Below, in pieces: positions 9,526-17,211 of a stretch of 64,000 nt of DNA. The first letter of the stretch is position 1. Every line of letters starts with the position of its first letter. Source of the stretch: Bacteroidota bacterium (GTDB lineage Bacteria > Bacteroidota > Ignavibacteria > Ignavibacteriales > Ignavibacteriaceae); contig JAIUOE010000004.1 of the NCBI GenBank assembly GCA_020161395.1, positions 310,001 through 374,000 of the forward strand, in the 5' to 3' direction. The position numbers were made by a program, and so were the translations under genes. The notes beneath the pieces are model-generated. The model searched no databases and had not been told where the DNA came from. It saw only the letters and a list, made by a program, of their open reading frames with translations.

Positions 9526-10073
9526 TCTAACTCCTGATAATTGTGTAAAATTGTATAAATGGCACCCTTTTCGGTCAGTACGCTGCTAAAAAGAGTGATG
9601 TTATAAATTGTAGTTGTCAAATTTAATGCCGGTTCATTCAGTATCTTCTGAATAAGCACATGTTCGGGTTCTCTTTTTATCCTGCTTAGAGTCAGATGAG
9701 GAACAAATTCCCTATCCTCTTTCTTGAATCCAATTTTTTCACAAACGGTTTCCAGTTTGTTTACAGTCATCATAACTTTCTCTCCAACCTCGCATTTCAA
9801 CCAAAAAACCGAAGGAACCCGATTTCTGTAAAAGAACCCGTACCGGGAGAAATTAACTGCCTCTCCTCGAATCGATTTGAGAAAATCCAGACTGCTTATA
9901 ATCTCAGGGATTTTGGTTTCCTCAACATCCCCCAAAAATTTTATTGTAATATGTAAATTTTCGGGTTTGCTGATTCTTAAATCAGAACCTTTGATCAAAT
10001 TTTTCGCATTCTGATAAATTGATCGCTTTACCTCGTCCGCAAAATCGATCGCGATAAAAAGTCTATGCTTCAA
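9522..10073 (-). CDS. thpR: RNA 2',3'-cyclic phosphodiesterase (2H family)
   Basis: A 2H phosphoesterase with the two HxTx motifs that define the active site: HITI (in [12 protein letters not shown]) and HLTL (in [11 protein letters not shown]). Family members hydrolyse 2',3'-cyclic phosphates of RNA and have been called 2'-5' RNA ligases. There is no ATG in frame. The likely start is the TTG complementary to 10071-10073, giving [11 protein letters not shown], with GGAA just upstream; a TTG at 10091 is the longer alternative. It overlaps the end of cinA and the start of recA, so translation is probably coupled. Product is about 183 residues. Confidence 0.87.
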   Translation of the reverse strand: MKHRLFIAIDFADEVKRSIYQNAKNLIKGSDLRISKPENLHITIKFLGDVEETKIPEIISSLDFLKSIRGEAVNFSRYGFFYRNRVPSVFWLKCEVGEKVMMTVNKLETVCEKIGFKKEDREFVPHLTLSRIKREPEHVLIQKILNEPALNLTTTIYNITLFSSVLTEKGAIYTILHNYQELE

Positions 10074-11319
10074 TCGGAATTCCAAGTACAAATCGTCTTA
10101 GCAATTCCAGAGCAGCCTGCGATGCCCTCACCTTGTTTTCAATTCGCGTTCCGCCAAAATTAAATTTTTTCACAACCGCCCGCTCGTGGGAAGCCACGCC
10201 AATGAATACCAGACCGACAGGTTTTGTCGCCGTGGCACCTTTTGGACCCAGTATTCCTGTAATCGAGAGCCCCAGATCAGTTCCGGAGATTGACCGGACG
10301 CCTTTACACATCTCCAATGCAACTTCTTCCGAGACAGACCCCTTCTCGTTAATGAGATCCTCGTTTACATCGAGAATTTCAACTTTAGATGCATTACTGT
10401 AAGCGATGATCCCCCTCTCAAAATACTCGCTGCTGCCCGAATTATCTGTGAGCAGATTCGAGATATTGCCACCTGTACAGGATTCGGCTATAGCGAGAGT
10501 CAGTTGCCTTTCACGCAAGAGGTTTCCTATCACTTTGCTAAGGTTATCCTCTCCATTACTGTAGATGTATCTGCCAACTCTTAGTCTGAGTTGCTGCTCT
10601 GCGGCTGTGACAATCTCATTTGCCTCTTCCATGGTGTGAGCTTCTGCTGTGAGTCTGATTTTTACACCGTTCAGATTTGGAAGAAACGCAACTTTAACAT
10701 TCGGGAAGACTTCATCAATCGGTGTCAACTTGTCATATAAATTGGATTCTGCAATTCCTGTTGTCAGTATATTGCGTCGTGCAATTTTTCTAAGTTTTTC
10801 TCCGTATTTGGTTTTTAGGTTTGGTATTACAAAATTTTCAACCATTGCCTGCATTTCTCTCGGCACGCCCGGCATTACGACCACAACCTTATTGCCTTCT
10901 TCGATCCAAAAACCCGGCGCGGTGCCGTGAAAATTTCTGATCGGCTGACAGCATTCAGGAACCCTGCATTGATCTTCATTGGTAGGAGTCAGATCTCTCC
11001 CAAATCTTGCAAATCTGTCCTTGATATCGTTGTACACATCTTCATCCGGTACAAGCTCAGCCTTGAAAAATCGACAAATTGCCTCTCTTGTTATATCATC
11101 GTGAGTGGGGCCCAGTCCTCCTGTTACAATTACAACATCATGCTCATTCAATCCATTTTCAAGTTCGCTGATAATGCTGTCCATGTCATCGGGAGAAGTA
11201 ACAACCTTCATAACTCTTAACCCGGTTTCGGTTAATTTTGCACCGATGAAAGAGGCATTCGTATTCACTGTTTGTCCGATTAATAATTCATCACCAATCG
11301 AAATCACAATTGCATTCAT
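10063..11319 (-). CDS. cinA: CinA family protein (nucleotide pyrophosphatase/NMN deamidase)
   Basis: 418 residues with the standard two-domain layout. The N-terminal MoaB-like CinA domain (about 1-170) carries IGDELLIGQTVNTN and TGGLGPTHDDITRE. The C-terminal PncC domain (about 255-415) carries AESCTGGNISNLLTD and SITGILGPKGAT. PncC converts nicotinamide mononucleotide to nicotinate mononucleotide in NAD recycling; the CinA domain hydrolyses ADP-ribose-like compounds. It sits next to recA as in many bacteria. It starts 10 bases after the pgpA stop. Confidence 0.95.
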   Translation of the reverse strand: MNAIVISIGDELLIGQTVNTNASFIGAKLTETGLRVMKVVTSPDDMDSIISELENGLNEHDVVIVTGGLGPTHDDITREAICRFFKAELVPDEDVYNDIKDRFARFGRDLTPTNEDQCRVPECCQPIRNFHGTAPGFWIEEGNKVVVVMPGVPREMQAMVENFVIPNLKTKYGEKLRKIARRNILTTGIAESNLYDKLTPIDEVFPNVKVAFLPNLNGVKIRLTAEAHTMEEANEIVTAAEQQLRLRVGRYIYSNGEDNLSKVIGNLLRERQLTLAIAESCTGGNISNLLTDNSGSSEYFERGIIAYSNASKVEILDVNEDLINEKGSVSEEVALEMCKGVRSISGTDLGLSITGILGPKGATATKPVGLVFIGVASHERAVVKKFNFGGTRIENKVRASQAALELLRRFVLGIPIEA

Positions 11320-11329
11320 TTACAATACC

Positions 11330-11785
11330 TTATTTAAACATTGCTATAATTACCTGCATCACAATCAAAGTGTAAACTCCACTCATAATATCATCAGCCA
11401 TCACTCCCAGTCCGCCTTCAAGTTTTTCAAAGTTTCTTGCCGGAGGAGGTTTAATAATATCAAATATCCGCCAAAGAAAAAATGCGAGAATCAGGTAAAC
11501 GGGCTCTTTGGGTACCAGAATTAGAGAAATCCACATTCCTGCAAATTCGTCTATCGTTGCCTCCCCGGGATCTTTTCCATACAATTCCTCAAATTTACCA
11601 CAAACCCAGATTCCATAAATTGAAGTGACAATAATCAAGGGGATTAAAAAGGCAAGATTTTCAACTCCCGGAATCAGATAAATGCCTAAAGCAACGGCGC
11701 TTCCGTAAGTTCCGGTTGGTCCCTTTAAATATCCTGTAAGAAAGCCGCTTCCCAAGAATTTATGGAAAACATTCAATTTACTCAC
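11330..11785 (-). CDS. pgpA: Phosphatidylglycerophosphatase A
   Basis: 151-residue membrane phosphatase that removes phosphate from phosphatidylglycerophosphate to give phosphatidylglycerol. The family motifs DPGEATIDEFAGMW and the late DDIMSGVY are both present, with hydrophobic segments between. Its start overlaps the end of pgsA by 8 bases, so the two consecutive steps of phosphatidylglycerol synthesis are translated together. Confidence 0.93.
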   Translation of the reverse strand: MSKLNVFHKFLGSGFLTGYLKGPTGTYGSAVALGIYLIPGVENLAFLIPLIIVTSIYGIWVCGKFEELYGKDPGEATIDEFAGMWISLILVPKEPVYLILAFFLWRIFDIIKPPPARNFEKLEGGLGVMADDIMSGVYTLIVMQVIIAMFK

Positions 11786-12371
11786 CCTTCAGGATCTCCT
11801 TGAATAAATGGAAATTATCCTTAACATAAATATACGCAGAGTGAACTGTAATAAACGCGACAATGATCAGTCCCCAATAGACTACTGATTCGACATGTAT
11901 CATGCCAAAGAAGCTCCGGACATCAAGCGGTAAAATTTCGGAATTCTTCAATAGATAACTGATCAGTACATAATTGAGGTAGACCATTTCTATGAATGTC
12001 TTTACTTTAGCGTACCTGCTTGTGGGAAAGGGTTTGTGGATGTGTTCTGAGTATGATCTGAATCCGGTCATAAAGATATCTCTCAAGATAATGACCGCCA
12101 CAGGAATAAGTGGAAGAACATTGAGATAAACCAGTGAGAGCATTGTGCCTGCTGTAAGGATTTTGTCGGCAATCGGATCCCAAATTTTACCCCAGTTTGT
12201 GAAGTAATTAAATTTCTTCGCGAGCCAGCCGTCATACCAGTCTGTCAGAGCTGCAATGATGTAGATGACAATGGTTATCTCTTCGAAATAGGCGCCGTCA
12301 CCGAGAAGGAAGAAAACGACGAAGGGAGTGAGTATTATCCTTAAAACAGTCAACTGGTTTGGGAGTATCAT
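11778..12371 (-). CDS. pgsA: CDP-diacylglycerol--glycerol-3-phosphate 3-phosphatidyltransferase
   Basis: 197-residue integral membrane enzyme that makes phosphatidylglycerophosphate from CDP-diacylglycerol. The CDP-alcohol phosphotransferase signature is visible near residue 42 as DWYDGWLAKKF...GKIWDPIADK, although the usual DGxxAR is DGWLAK here. Four or more membrane segments follow. Its ATG comes directly after the purC stop codon. Confidence 0.93.
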   Translation of the reverse strand: MILPNQLTVLRIILTPFVVFFLLGDGAYFEEITIVIYIIAALTDWYDGWLAKKFNYFTNWGKIWDPIADKILTAGTMLSLVYLNVLPLIPVAVIILRDIFMTGFRSYSEHIHKPFPTSRYAKVKTFIEMVYLNYVLISYLLKNSEILPLDVRSFFGMIHVESVVYWGLIIVAFITVHSAYIYVKDNFHLFKEILKGE

Positions 12372-13268
12372 CTAGATGAGCTCTTTACCTGTTATTATTT
12401 TGAATGCTTCAAGATATTTTTCTGCGGTTTTCTCAATTACTTCTTCCGGTAATCCCGGAGGTGGAGGCTGTTTGTTGAAATTTATCGAAAGCAAATAGTC
12501 TCTTACAAATTGTTTATCATAACTGAATTGTGCCTTACCGGGAGAGTAAAGAGATTTGTCCCAGAATCTGGAGGAATCAGGTGTAAGCAGTTCATCTGCG
12601 AGCATCAATTCACCCTCTTGATCAATGGCAAACTCCATCTTTGTGTCAGCAATAATAATTCCTTTTTCGAGAGCGTATTCAGCACATTTTTTATAAATTG
12701 CTATCGCTTTTTCTCTCACAGTTTCCATAAGGGGACCTCCGGCTATCCTGCAAGCCTCGTCGAATGAGATATTCTCATCATGCTCCCCTATTTCAGCTTT
12801 CGTTGAGGGAGTAAAAACCGGTTCATCCAGCTTATCTGATTCTTTCATTCCTGCCCTCAACGGAATTCCGGATATTTTACCGGTATCTTTATAATCATTC
12901 CATCCGGATCCACTGATATAACCCCTCACAATACATTCAATCGGAATAATTTTCCCTCTTTTGACTATCATAGATCTTCCGTCAAGAAGTTCTCCATATT
13001 CCTGCATTTCGGATGGATATTCAGAGACATTAGTCGTAAGGAGATGATTATTTACGATATCTTTTGTATGATTAAACCAAAACGCGGAAATTGAATTCAG
13101 AACCGTTCCTTTAAATGGAATTCCTTGAGCCATTATGACATCAAAAGCCGATAAACGGTCAGTCGAAATGAATAACAAGTCATCACCGGCTTCGTAGATT
13201 TCTCTCACTTTTCCGGAGGCGACCTTCTTAAGTTTTTGCAGGGCAGGGGCTAAAATTATCTCTGGCAT
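12372..13268 (-). CDS. purC: Phosphoribosylaminoimidazole-succinocarboxamide synthase
   Basis: 298-residue SAICAR synthetase of de novo purine synthesis. It couples aspartate to CAIR with ATP. Recognisable segments are SGKVREIYEAGDDLLFISTDRLSAFDVIM at the start, PIECIVRGYISGSGW in the middle, and TKMEFAIDQEGELMLADELLTPDSSRFW towards the end. It is the first gene of the long minus-strand run and is divergent from the secreted protein at 13407. A TAAATTTG box at 13294-13301 (minus) is a candidate promoter element. Confidence 0.97.
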   Translation of the reverse strand: MPEIILAPALQKLKKVASGKVREIYEAGDDLLFISTDRLSAFDVIMAQGIPFKGTVLNSISAFWFNHTKDIVNNHLLTTNVSEYPSEMQEYGELLDGRSMIVKRGKIIPIECIVRGYISGSGWNDYKDTGKISGIPLRAGMKESDKLDEPVFTPSTKAEIGEHDENISFDEACRIAGGPLMETVREKAIAIYKKCAEYALEKGIIIADTKMEFAIDQEGELMLADELLTPDSSRFWDKSLYSPGKAQFSYDKQFVRDYLLSINFNKQPPPPGLPEEVIEKTAEKYLEAFKIITGKELI

Positions 13269-13293
13269 CAGATATCTTTAAAAAAATGAATAA

Positions 13294-13301
13294 CAAATTT
13301 A
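13294..13301 (-). promoter_or_regulatory. Candidate -7 box for purC operon
   Basis: The minus strand reads TAAATTTG, matching TAnnTTTG, 26 bases before the purC start. No convincing -33 TTG was found at the expected distance, so this is a moderate call. Confidence 0.4.
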
Positions 13302-13406
13302 GGAAATTACAAAAAATATTCACTTCTCATTTTCTAATATTAAATTTTCTTAGTAACTTTATGTTACATCATATCTTAATTAATCTCATCACCAAACGGA
13401 GTCCCG

Positions 13407-15686
13407 ATGACATCATCGTTACGCCCCAAAGTTGCGGCATTTTTTATTATTGCCGGCTTTTTTAGTAGTATTTTTTCACAAGGAAGCCCTGATGCCATAT
13501 TTGACAGGTTTCCGAAGGATCTGGAGAAGACATCTCCTCCATTCATCTCAATCGAATCAGTCCCTGTCACCATTGGGGATTACGATAATTTCTTTTTTGG
13601 TACAGAACAGGCTGAACCTCATTTTTCAATGGACCCGACGAATCCGAAGAGGATGTTTGCAGCTTATAATATTAATGCTGCATATTACACCGCCGATGGC
13701 TGGAACTGGACACGCATTGTTCCTTCATTCGGTGTCTCAGTTCAGGGTGATCCGTTAACCGCATGGGGAAGAGATGGCGTTCTCCATTATCAAAGCATGT
13801 TTGGAAACATTACCGGTTCAAAAAACATCCGGTCAACAGACGGAGGTGTGACCTGGACAGCCGCAGTTACCGGAGTTGATGGCGTCGATAAAAACTGGAT
13901 GGCGATCGATCAAACCACAGGTCCCTATTCGAATTATATCTATAATGTTATGACCGCCGGCTCAGGAATGGGTAACATCCACCGGAGCACCGATGGCGGA
14001 GTTACATTTTCCCGGGTCACACAGCTCTCCACTCAGGCACTTCCCGGAATGATGTCTGCAGTTGGACCATATTACAATGGTACAAGCTGGGTAGATGGCG
14101 GATCAGTTTTTGTAGTTACCCACTCAGGTACAAATGCTGCAGGAATTTACAGTTTCTATCACTCCACCAATGGCGGAGCCACCTTCACATTAAAATCACA
14201 GCAGACTTTCTCAAATGTGATAGGTACAGAAATTTCAGGAAGATCGACTGTTCAGAACATGCGTACCAGACCATATCCGATGATAGCTGCTGACAACAGT
14301 ACCGGACCTTACAGAGGAAGATTGTATCTTGTGTATGCATCAAACAGTCCGGCAGGAAGCGGTAATAAATCAGATGTTTTCAGTCGCTATTCAACCGACT
14401 ATGGTGCTACATGGTCAGCCCCCAAGTTGGTGAATGATGATGCAAATCCTCAGAATAACCACAGCTTCTTCCCCGCCATCTGGTGCGACATTTCATCCGG
14501 AAGACTTTATGTAAAATTCTACGACACAAGGCTCGTTCCAACTTCAGACAGCATGGATGTCTTCGCGACCTATACCGATGATGGCGGGCAGTCTTTCGCC
14601 GCCAACTACCGGATTACCAACAAGACAGCCAAGATTAAACAATCATCAGGCACGGGAGCAAATTATCAAGGTGACTACGATGCAATTCAATCCGTTGGTA
14701 ATCAGGCTTTCATGGCGTATACCGATTTCAGAAATAACAGTTTTGGTGCTTATGGTTCCTATTTCCCTGATTATGGTATGAGAGTGTTACCCGCCAATGT
14801 CTCTGTTGGAAACGATCTCGACAGTACATTTATTTATGTTTCGGTACCTTCGGTGAAGGCGTACACAAAGAGCGTTAAATTCTCTGCGGCGATCTCACCT
14901 GCACCCACAAGCGGTAATTTCTTTCTCCGGTTTGAAGGAAAAGATTCACTCACTACTTATCCCGACAGTTTGAAACTTTGGATTCGTACTTCAGGTGGAG
15001 TTCCCGAAGCTAATTATACAGTTACTGTAACAGGTGAAGGTGCCGGTGGTACTCCCGTTCATAAGAGAACTTCAAATGTCACTGTTACTGCTGCGGTACC
15101 TGTTGAATTGACTTCCTTCATTGCAAATTCCGATGGTTACACAGTCAAACTTGACTGGACAACCGCTACCGAAACCAACAACAAGGGATTCGAGGTTGAA
15201 AGAGCCGTAGATCAGGCTTCCGGACTTGCATGGTCAAGAATTTCATTTGTTGAAGGAAAAGGAACAACTTCTGAAGAGAACAGCTATGTATTTACTGACA
15301 GAAGTGTCACCAAACCCGGAAGATACTTCTACAGACTCCGTCAGGTGGATTTTGACGGAAGATTTGAGTACACAAAAGCTGTTGAAGCGATAATTACCAC
15401 TCCGTCAACTTTTGAATTGCACCAAAATTATCCGAATCCATTCAATCCTTCAACCGTTGTTTCTTTCTCGTTACCTGTTGAAAGCAGAGTAAAATTGAAC
15501 TTTTATGATGCTGCAGGCAACCTCGTGGAAAGTTACGACAAAGGAACCCTGGCTGCGGGATTGCACCAGCATTCACAGGTCATGGCTTCAGTTGCATCAG
15601 GTGCATATTTCTATTCGATTGAAGCTGTCTCATCAGACGGCAAGTCGAGTTTCAGAGCAAACAGAAAAATGATGTTAATAAAATAA
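13407..15686 (+). CDS. Secreted Asp-box (BNR) protein with type IX sorting domain
   Basis: 759 residues. The N-terminus is a signal peptide (hydrophobic VAAFFIIAGFFSSIFS). At least five Asp-box repeats of the S-x-D-x-G-x-T-W type follow, including STDGGVTW, STDGGVTF, STNGGATF, STDYGATW and TDDGGQSF, which mark a six-bladed sialidase-like beta-propeller. A fibronectin-like module (LDWTTATETNNKGFEVERA) comes next. The last 90 residues form the type IX sorting domain beginning NYPNPFNPSTVVSFSLP and ending in basic residues. The protein is probably exported through the outer membrane and attached to the surface. Asp-boxes alone do not prove sialidase activity. The sialidase FRIP motif was not seen, so no substrate is claimed. 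Confidence 0.88.
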   Translation: MTSSLRPKVAAFFIIAGFFSSIFSQGSPDAIFDRFPKDLEKTSPPFISIESVPVTIGDYDNFFFGTEQAEPHFSMDPTNPKRMFAAYNINAAYYTADGWNWTRIVPSFGVSVQGDPLTAWGRDGVLHYQSMFGNITGSKNIRSTDGGVTWTAAVTGVDGVDKNWMAIDQTTGPYSNYIYNVMTAGSGMGNIHRSTDGGVTFSRVTQLSTQALPGMMSAVGPYYNGTSWVDGGSVFVVTHSGTNAAGIYSFYHSTNGGATFTLKSQQTFSNVIGTEISGRSTVQNMRTRPYPMIAADNSTGPYRGRLYLVYASNSPAGSGNKSDVFSRYSTDYGATWSAPKLVNDDANPQNNHSFFPAIWCDISSGRLYVKFYDTRLVPTSDSMDVFATYTDDGGQSFAANYRITNKTAKIKQSSGTGANYQGDYDAIQSVGNQAFMAYTDFRNNSFGAYGSYFPDYGMRVLPANVSVGNDLDSTFIYVSVPSVKAYTKSVKFSAAISPAPTSGNFFLRFEGKDSLTTYPDSLKLWIRTSGGVPEANYTVTVTGEGAGGTPVHKRTSNVTVTAAVPVELTSFIANSDGYTVKLDWTTATETNNKGFEVERAVDQASGLAWSRISFVEGKGTTSEENSYVFTDRSVTKPGRYFYRLRQVDFDGRFEYTKAVEAIITTPSTFELHQNYPNPFNPSTVVSFSLPVESRVKLNFYDAAGNLVESYDKGTLAAGLHQHSQVMASVASGAYFYSIEAVSSDGKSSFRANRKMMLIK

Positions 15687-15709
15687 CCGGCCAATTAAAA
15701 ACGGTTCTT

Positions 15710-15750
15710 GAGAGGAGTGATTCAAAATTGCTCCTCTCTTTTTATTTTTT
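15710..15750 (+). terminator. Intrinsic terminator after the Asp-box protein
   Basis: Arms GAGAGGAG (15710-15717) and CTCCTCTC (15731-15738) pair perfectly around a 13-base loop and are followed by TTTTTATTTTTT. Confidence 0.9.
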
Positions 15751-15783
15751 ACCGATTTTTTTTGATTTTTTTGCTTTCAGGTC

Positions 15784-15814
15784 TTGCTCAATATTGAGAA
15801 TTTCCTTAAATTTA
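15784..15814 (+). promoter_or_regulatory. Candidate promoter of tRNA-Phe
   Basis: TTG at 15784-15786 and TAAATTTA at 15807-15814 are separated by 20 bases. This matches the Bacteroidota layout TTG-N19-21-TAnnTTTG except for the last base. Transcription would start about 15 bases before the tRNA. Confidence 0.5.
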
Positions 15815-15836
15815 CAGTCTAAATATTTAATTTAGA

Positions 15837-15909
15837 GGGCAGGTAGCTCAGTCGGTAGAGCAAAGGACTGAAAATCCTTGTGTCGGCGGTTCGATTCCGT
15901 CCCTGCCCA
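15837..15909 (+). tRNA. tRNA-Phe (GAA)
   Basis: A 73-base cloverleaf. The acceptor stem GGGCAGG pairs with CCTGCCC (15902-15908). The anticodon stem AAGGA/TCCTT encloses CTGAAAA, giving anticodon GAA at 15870-15872. The T arm has the usual GGTTCGATTCC. The CCA end is not encoded. Confidence 0.97.
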
Positions 15910-15915
15910 CTTTCC

Positions 15916-15946
15916 TGCCACGATACCGACCGTGGCAATTTTTTTT
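15916..15946 (+). terminator. Terminator-like hairpin between two tRNAs
   Basis: TGCCACG (15916-15922) and CGTGGCA (15931-15937) form a 7-bp stem with an 8-base loop, followed by eight T residues. It lies 7 bases after tRNA-Phe and ends only 7 bases before tRNA-Leu. Confidence 0.8.
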
Positions 15947-15953
15947 CAGGTAT

Positions 15954-16042
15954 GCCGAAATGGCGAAATTGGCAGACGCGCTGGACTCAAAATCCAGTCT
16001 GGCTCACACCAGGTGCCGGTTCGACCCCGGCTTTCGGCACCA
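15954..16042 (+). tRNA. tRNA-Leu (CAA)
   Basis: A class II tRNA with a long variable arm. The acceptor GCCGAAA pairs with TTTCGGC (16032-16038). The anticodon stem CTGGA/TCCAG encloses CTCAAAA with CAA at 15988-15990. The discriminator A at 16039 is followed by an encoded CCA (16040-16042). Confidence 0.97.
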
Positions 16043-16057
16043 CCTTTATTCCCTTCT

Positions 16058-16390
16058 TTAACTCGTAAGCTTCAATCCTACAATTCCCGCAACTATCAGA
16101 AAAAACGACAGAATTCTACCTGCTGTAGCTGCATCCTTGAAGAATAAAATCCCAATTATAAAAGTCCCAGCAGCTCCCACTCCTGTCCAAATCGCATACG
16201 CCGTACCTATTGGAATACTCCTTTGTGCGAGCCACAGGAAATAACCACTCCCTGCCATACAAACAGCAGCCGCGGTTATCCATCCAGCTTTACTCCAGCC
16301 CTCCTCAGTAACTTGCGATAATTTAAATCCGAGGGGCCAACCCATCTCTAATATACCGGCAATAAGTAGAAAAATCCAATCCAATTTCAT
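16058..16390 (-). CDS. Small multidrug resistance (SugE/Gdx-type) exporter
   Basis: About 110 residues with four membrane helices, typical of SMR proteins, which work as antiparallel dimers exchanging cations for protons. The essential membrane Glu is in GILEMGWPLGFKLSQ. The segment YAIWTGVGAAGTFIIGILFF is closer to the SugE/Gdx group (guanidinium exporters) than to EmrE; substrate is inferred from that resemblance only. I start at the ATG at 16388-16390 (MKLDWIFLL), which follows a GAAAG motif. A longer frame to 16480 would add 30 hydrophilic residues that begin at the predicted transcription start. Confidence 0.88.
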   Translation of the reverse strand: MKLDWIFLLIAGILEMGWPLGFKLSQVTEEGWSKAGWITAAAVCMAGSGYFLWLAQRSIPIGTAYAIWTGVGAAGTFIIGILFFKDAATAGRILSFFLIVAGIVGLKLTS

Positions 16391-16485
16391 TTTTCTTTCT
16401 GTTTCATTGTGAATCGTAAAAATATGATTAATTTTACGGTCAATTCTAATTTTCATTGTGCAAAAAAAACCACTTATCATAAATT

Positions 16486-16514
16486 CAAATATATGGGTAA
16501 TCTATTATTTTCAA
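16486..16514 (-). promoter_or_regulatory. Candidate promoter of the SugE-type exporter
   Basis: On the minus strand TTG (16512-16514) is followed after 18 bases by TATATTTG (16486-16493). The predicted start site is near 16479, giving a leader of about 90 bases before the ATG at 16390. Confidence 0.45.
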
Positions 16515-16531
16515 TTATGGGTCAGATATTT

Positions 16532-16539
16532 TATATTTG
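16532..16539 (+). promoter_or_regulatory. Candidate -7 box of the tetR-tolC-RND operon
   Basis: TATATTTG is an exact TAnnTTTG match 43 bases before the ATG at 16582. The TTG at 16537 that opens the longest tetR frame lies inside this box, which argues against that start. The box is divergent from the SugE promoter 40 bases away, so a TetR dimer bound between them could control both. Confidence 0.5.
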
Positions 16540-16581
16540 AACTCACTTTTGAACATTTTAAGAAAATACTCAAATATTCAC

Positions 16582-17202
16582 ATGAATGAAAACAAGCTTT
16601 GCCGGCGAACAAAAATTCTAAATGCTTTTACCGAACTTGTCAGCAGGTTTGGTGTAGAGAAAACAACCATGTCAGATATCGCCAGAAATGTCGGTTGCAG
16701 CGTAGGAACTCTTTATAATGAATTTAAAGATAAAGAAGAGCTGATCTACGAGTTTTTTCTCGAACACCTTAACAACATCATCTCGAGGCTCGAAGAGATA
16801 AAAAATTCTGAGCTCCCCCCTGAAGAAAAGCTTCATCAAATGATTCCCGGAAACTTAAAGTTTGTGATTCATGAACTTAAAGACAACTCCCTCTTTGCCG
16901 AATATCTAAGATCCAATACCGTCACAGTCAGATATTTGGGACAACCGGAATTAATTTCCCGTAAAGTATTCAGAAAGAAATATGTCTCTTTAATCGAATC
17001 AGTGCTTGAAGAAGGAATCCGGGCAGGGGTTTTTGAGGTCGAAGATACTGCATCAGCAGCTTCGATTCTTTCTGATTCAATGGATACTTATGCTCTCAGA
17101 GTCTTGATAATGCAGGAAAAACCGAAAAAGAATCTTGAAAGAGCAGAACTTATGTTTCAAATGTTGTTAAAATCCATTAAGAAAAATGATTCTAAAAATT
17201 AA
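16582..17202 (+). CDS. TetR family transcriptional regulator
   Basis: About 206 residues. The N-terminal helix-turn-helix is clear (ILNAFTELVSRFGVEKTTM, then ARNVGCSVGTLYNEFKDKEEL), and the C-terminal half is the helical ligand-binding and dimer domain. I use the ATG at 16582 because the alternative TTG at 16537 sits in the predicted promoter. It ends 9 bases before tolC and leads the tripartite pump operon, so it most likely represses that operon and is released by a pump substrate. Which compound is sensed cannot be told. Confidence 0.9.
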   Translation: MNENKLCRRTKILNAFTELVSRFGVEKTTMSDIARNVGCSVGTLYNEFKDKEELIYEFFLEHLNNIISRLEEIKNSELPPEEKLHQMIPGNLKFVIHELKDNSLFAEYLRSNTVTVRYLGQPELISRKVFRKKYVSLIESVLEEGIRAGVFEVEDTASAASILSDSMDTYALRVLIMQEKPKKNLERAELMFQMLLKSIKKNDSKN

Positions 17203-17211
17203 GGAAAATAA

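Noticed and set aside
13407-15686. Calling the Asp-box protein a sialidase that works with the NanE-like gene
   Set aside because: Asp-boxes occur in many non-sialidase propellers, the FRIP motif and catalytic arginines were not identified, and the two genes are 47 kb apart.
16537-16581. TTG start for the TetR regulator
   Set aside because: The TTG falls inside the predicted -7 promoter box; the ATG at 16582 leads straight into the helix-turn-helix.
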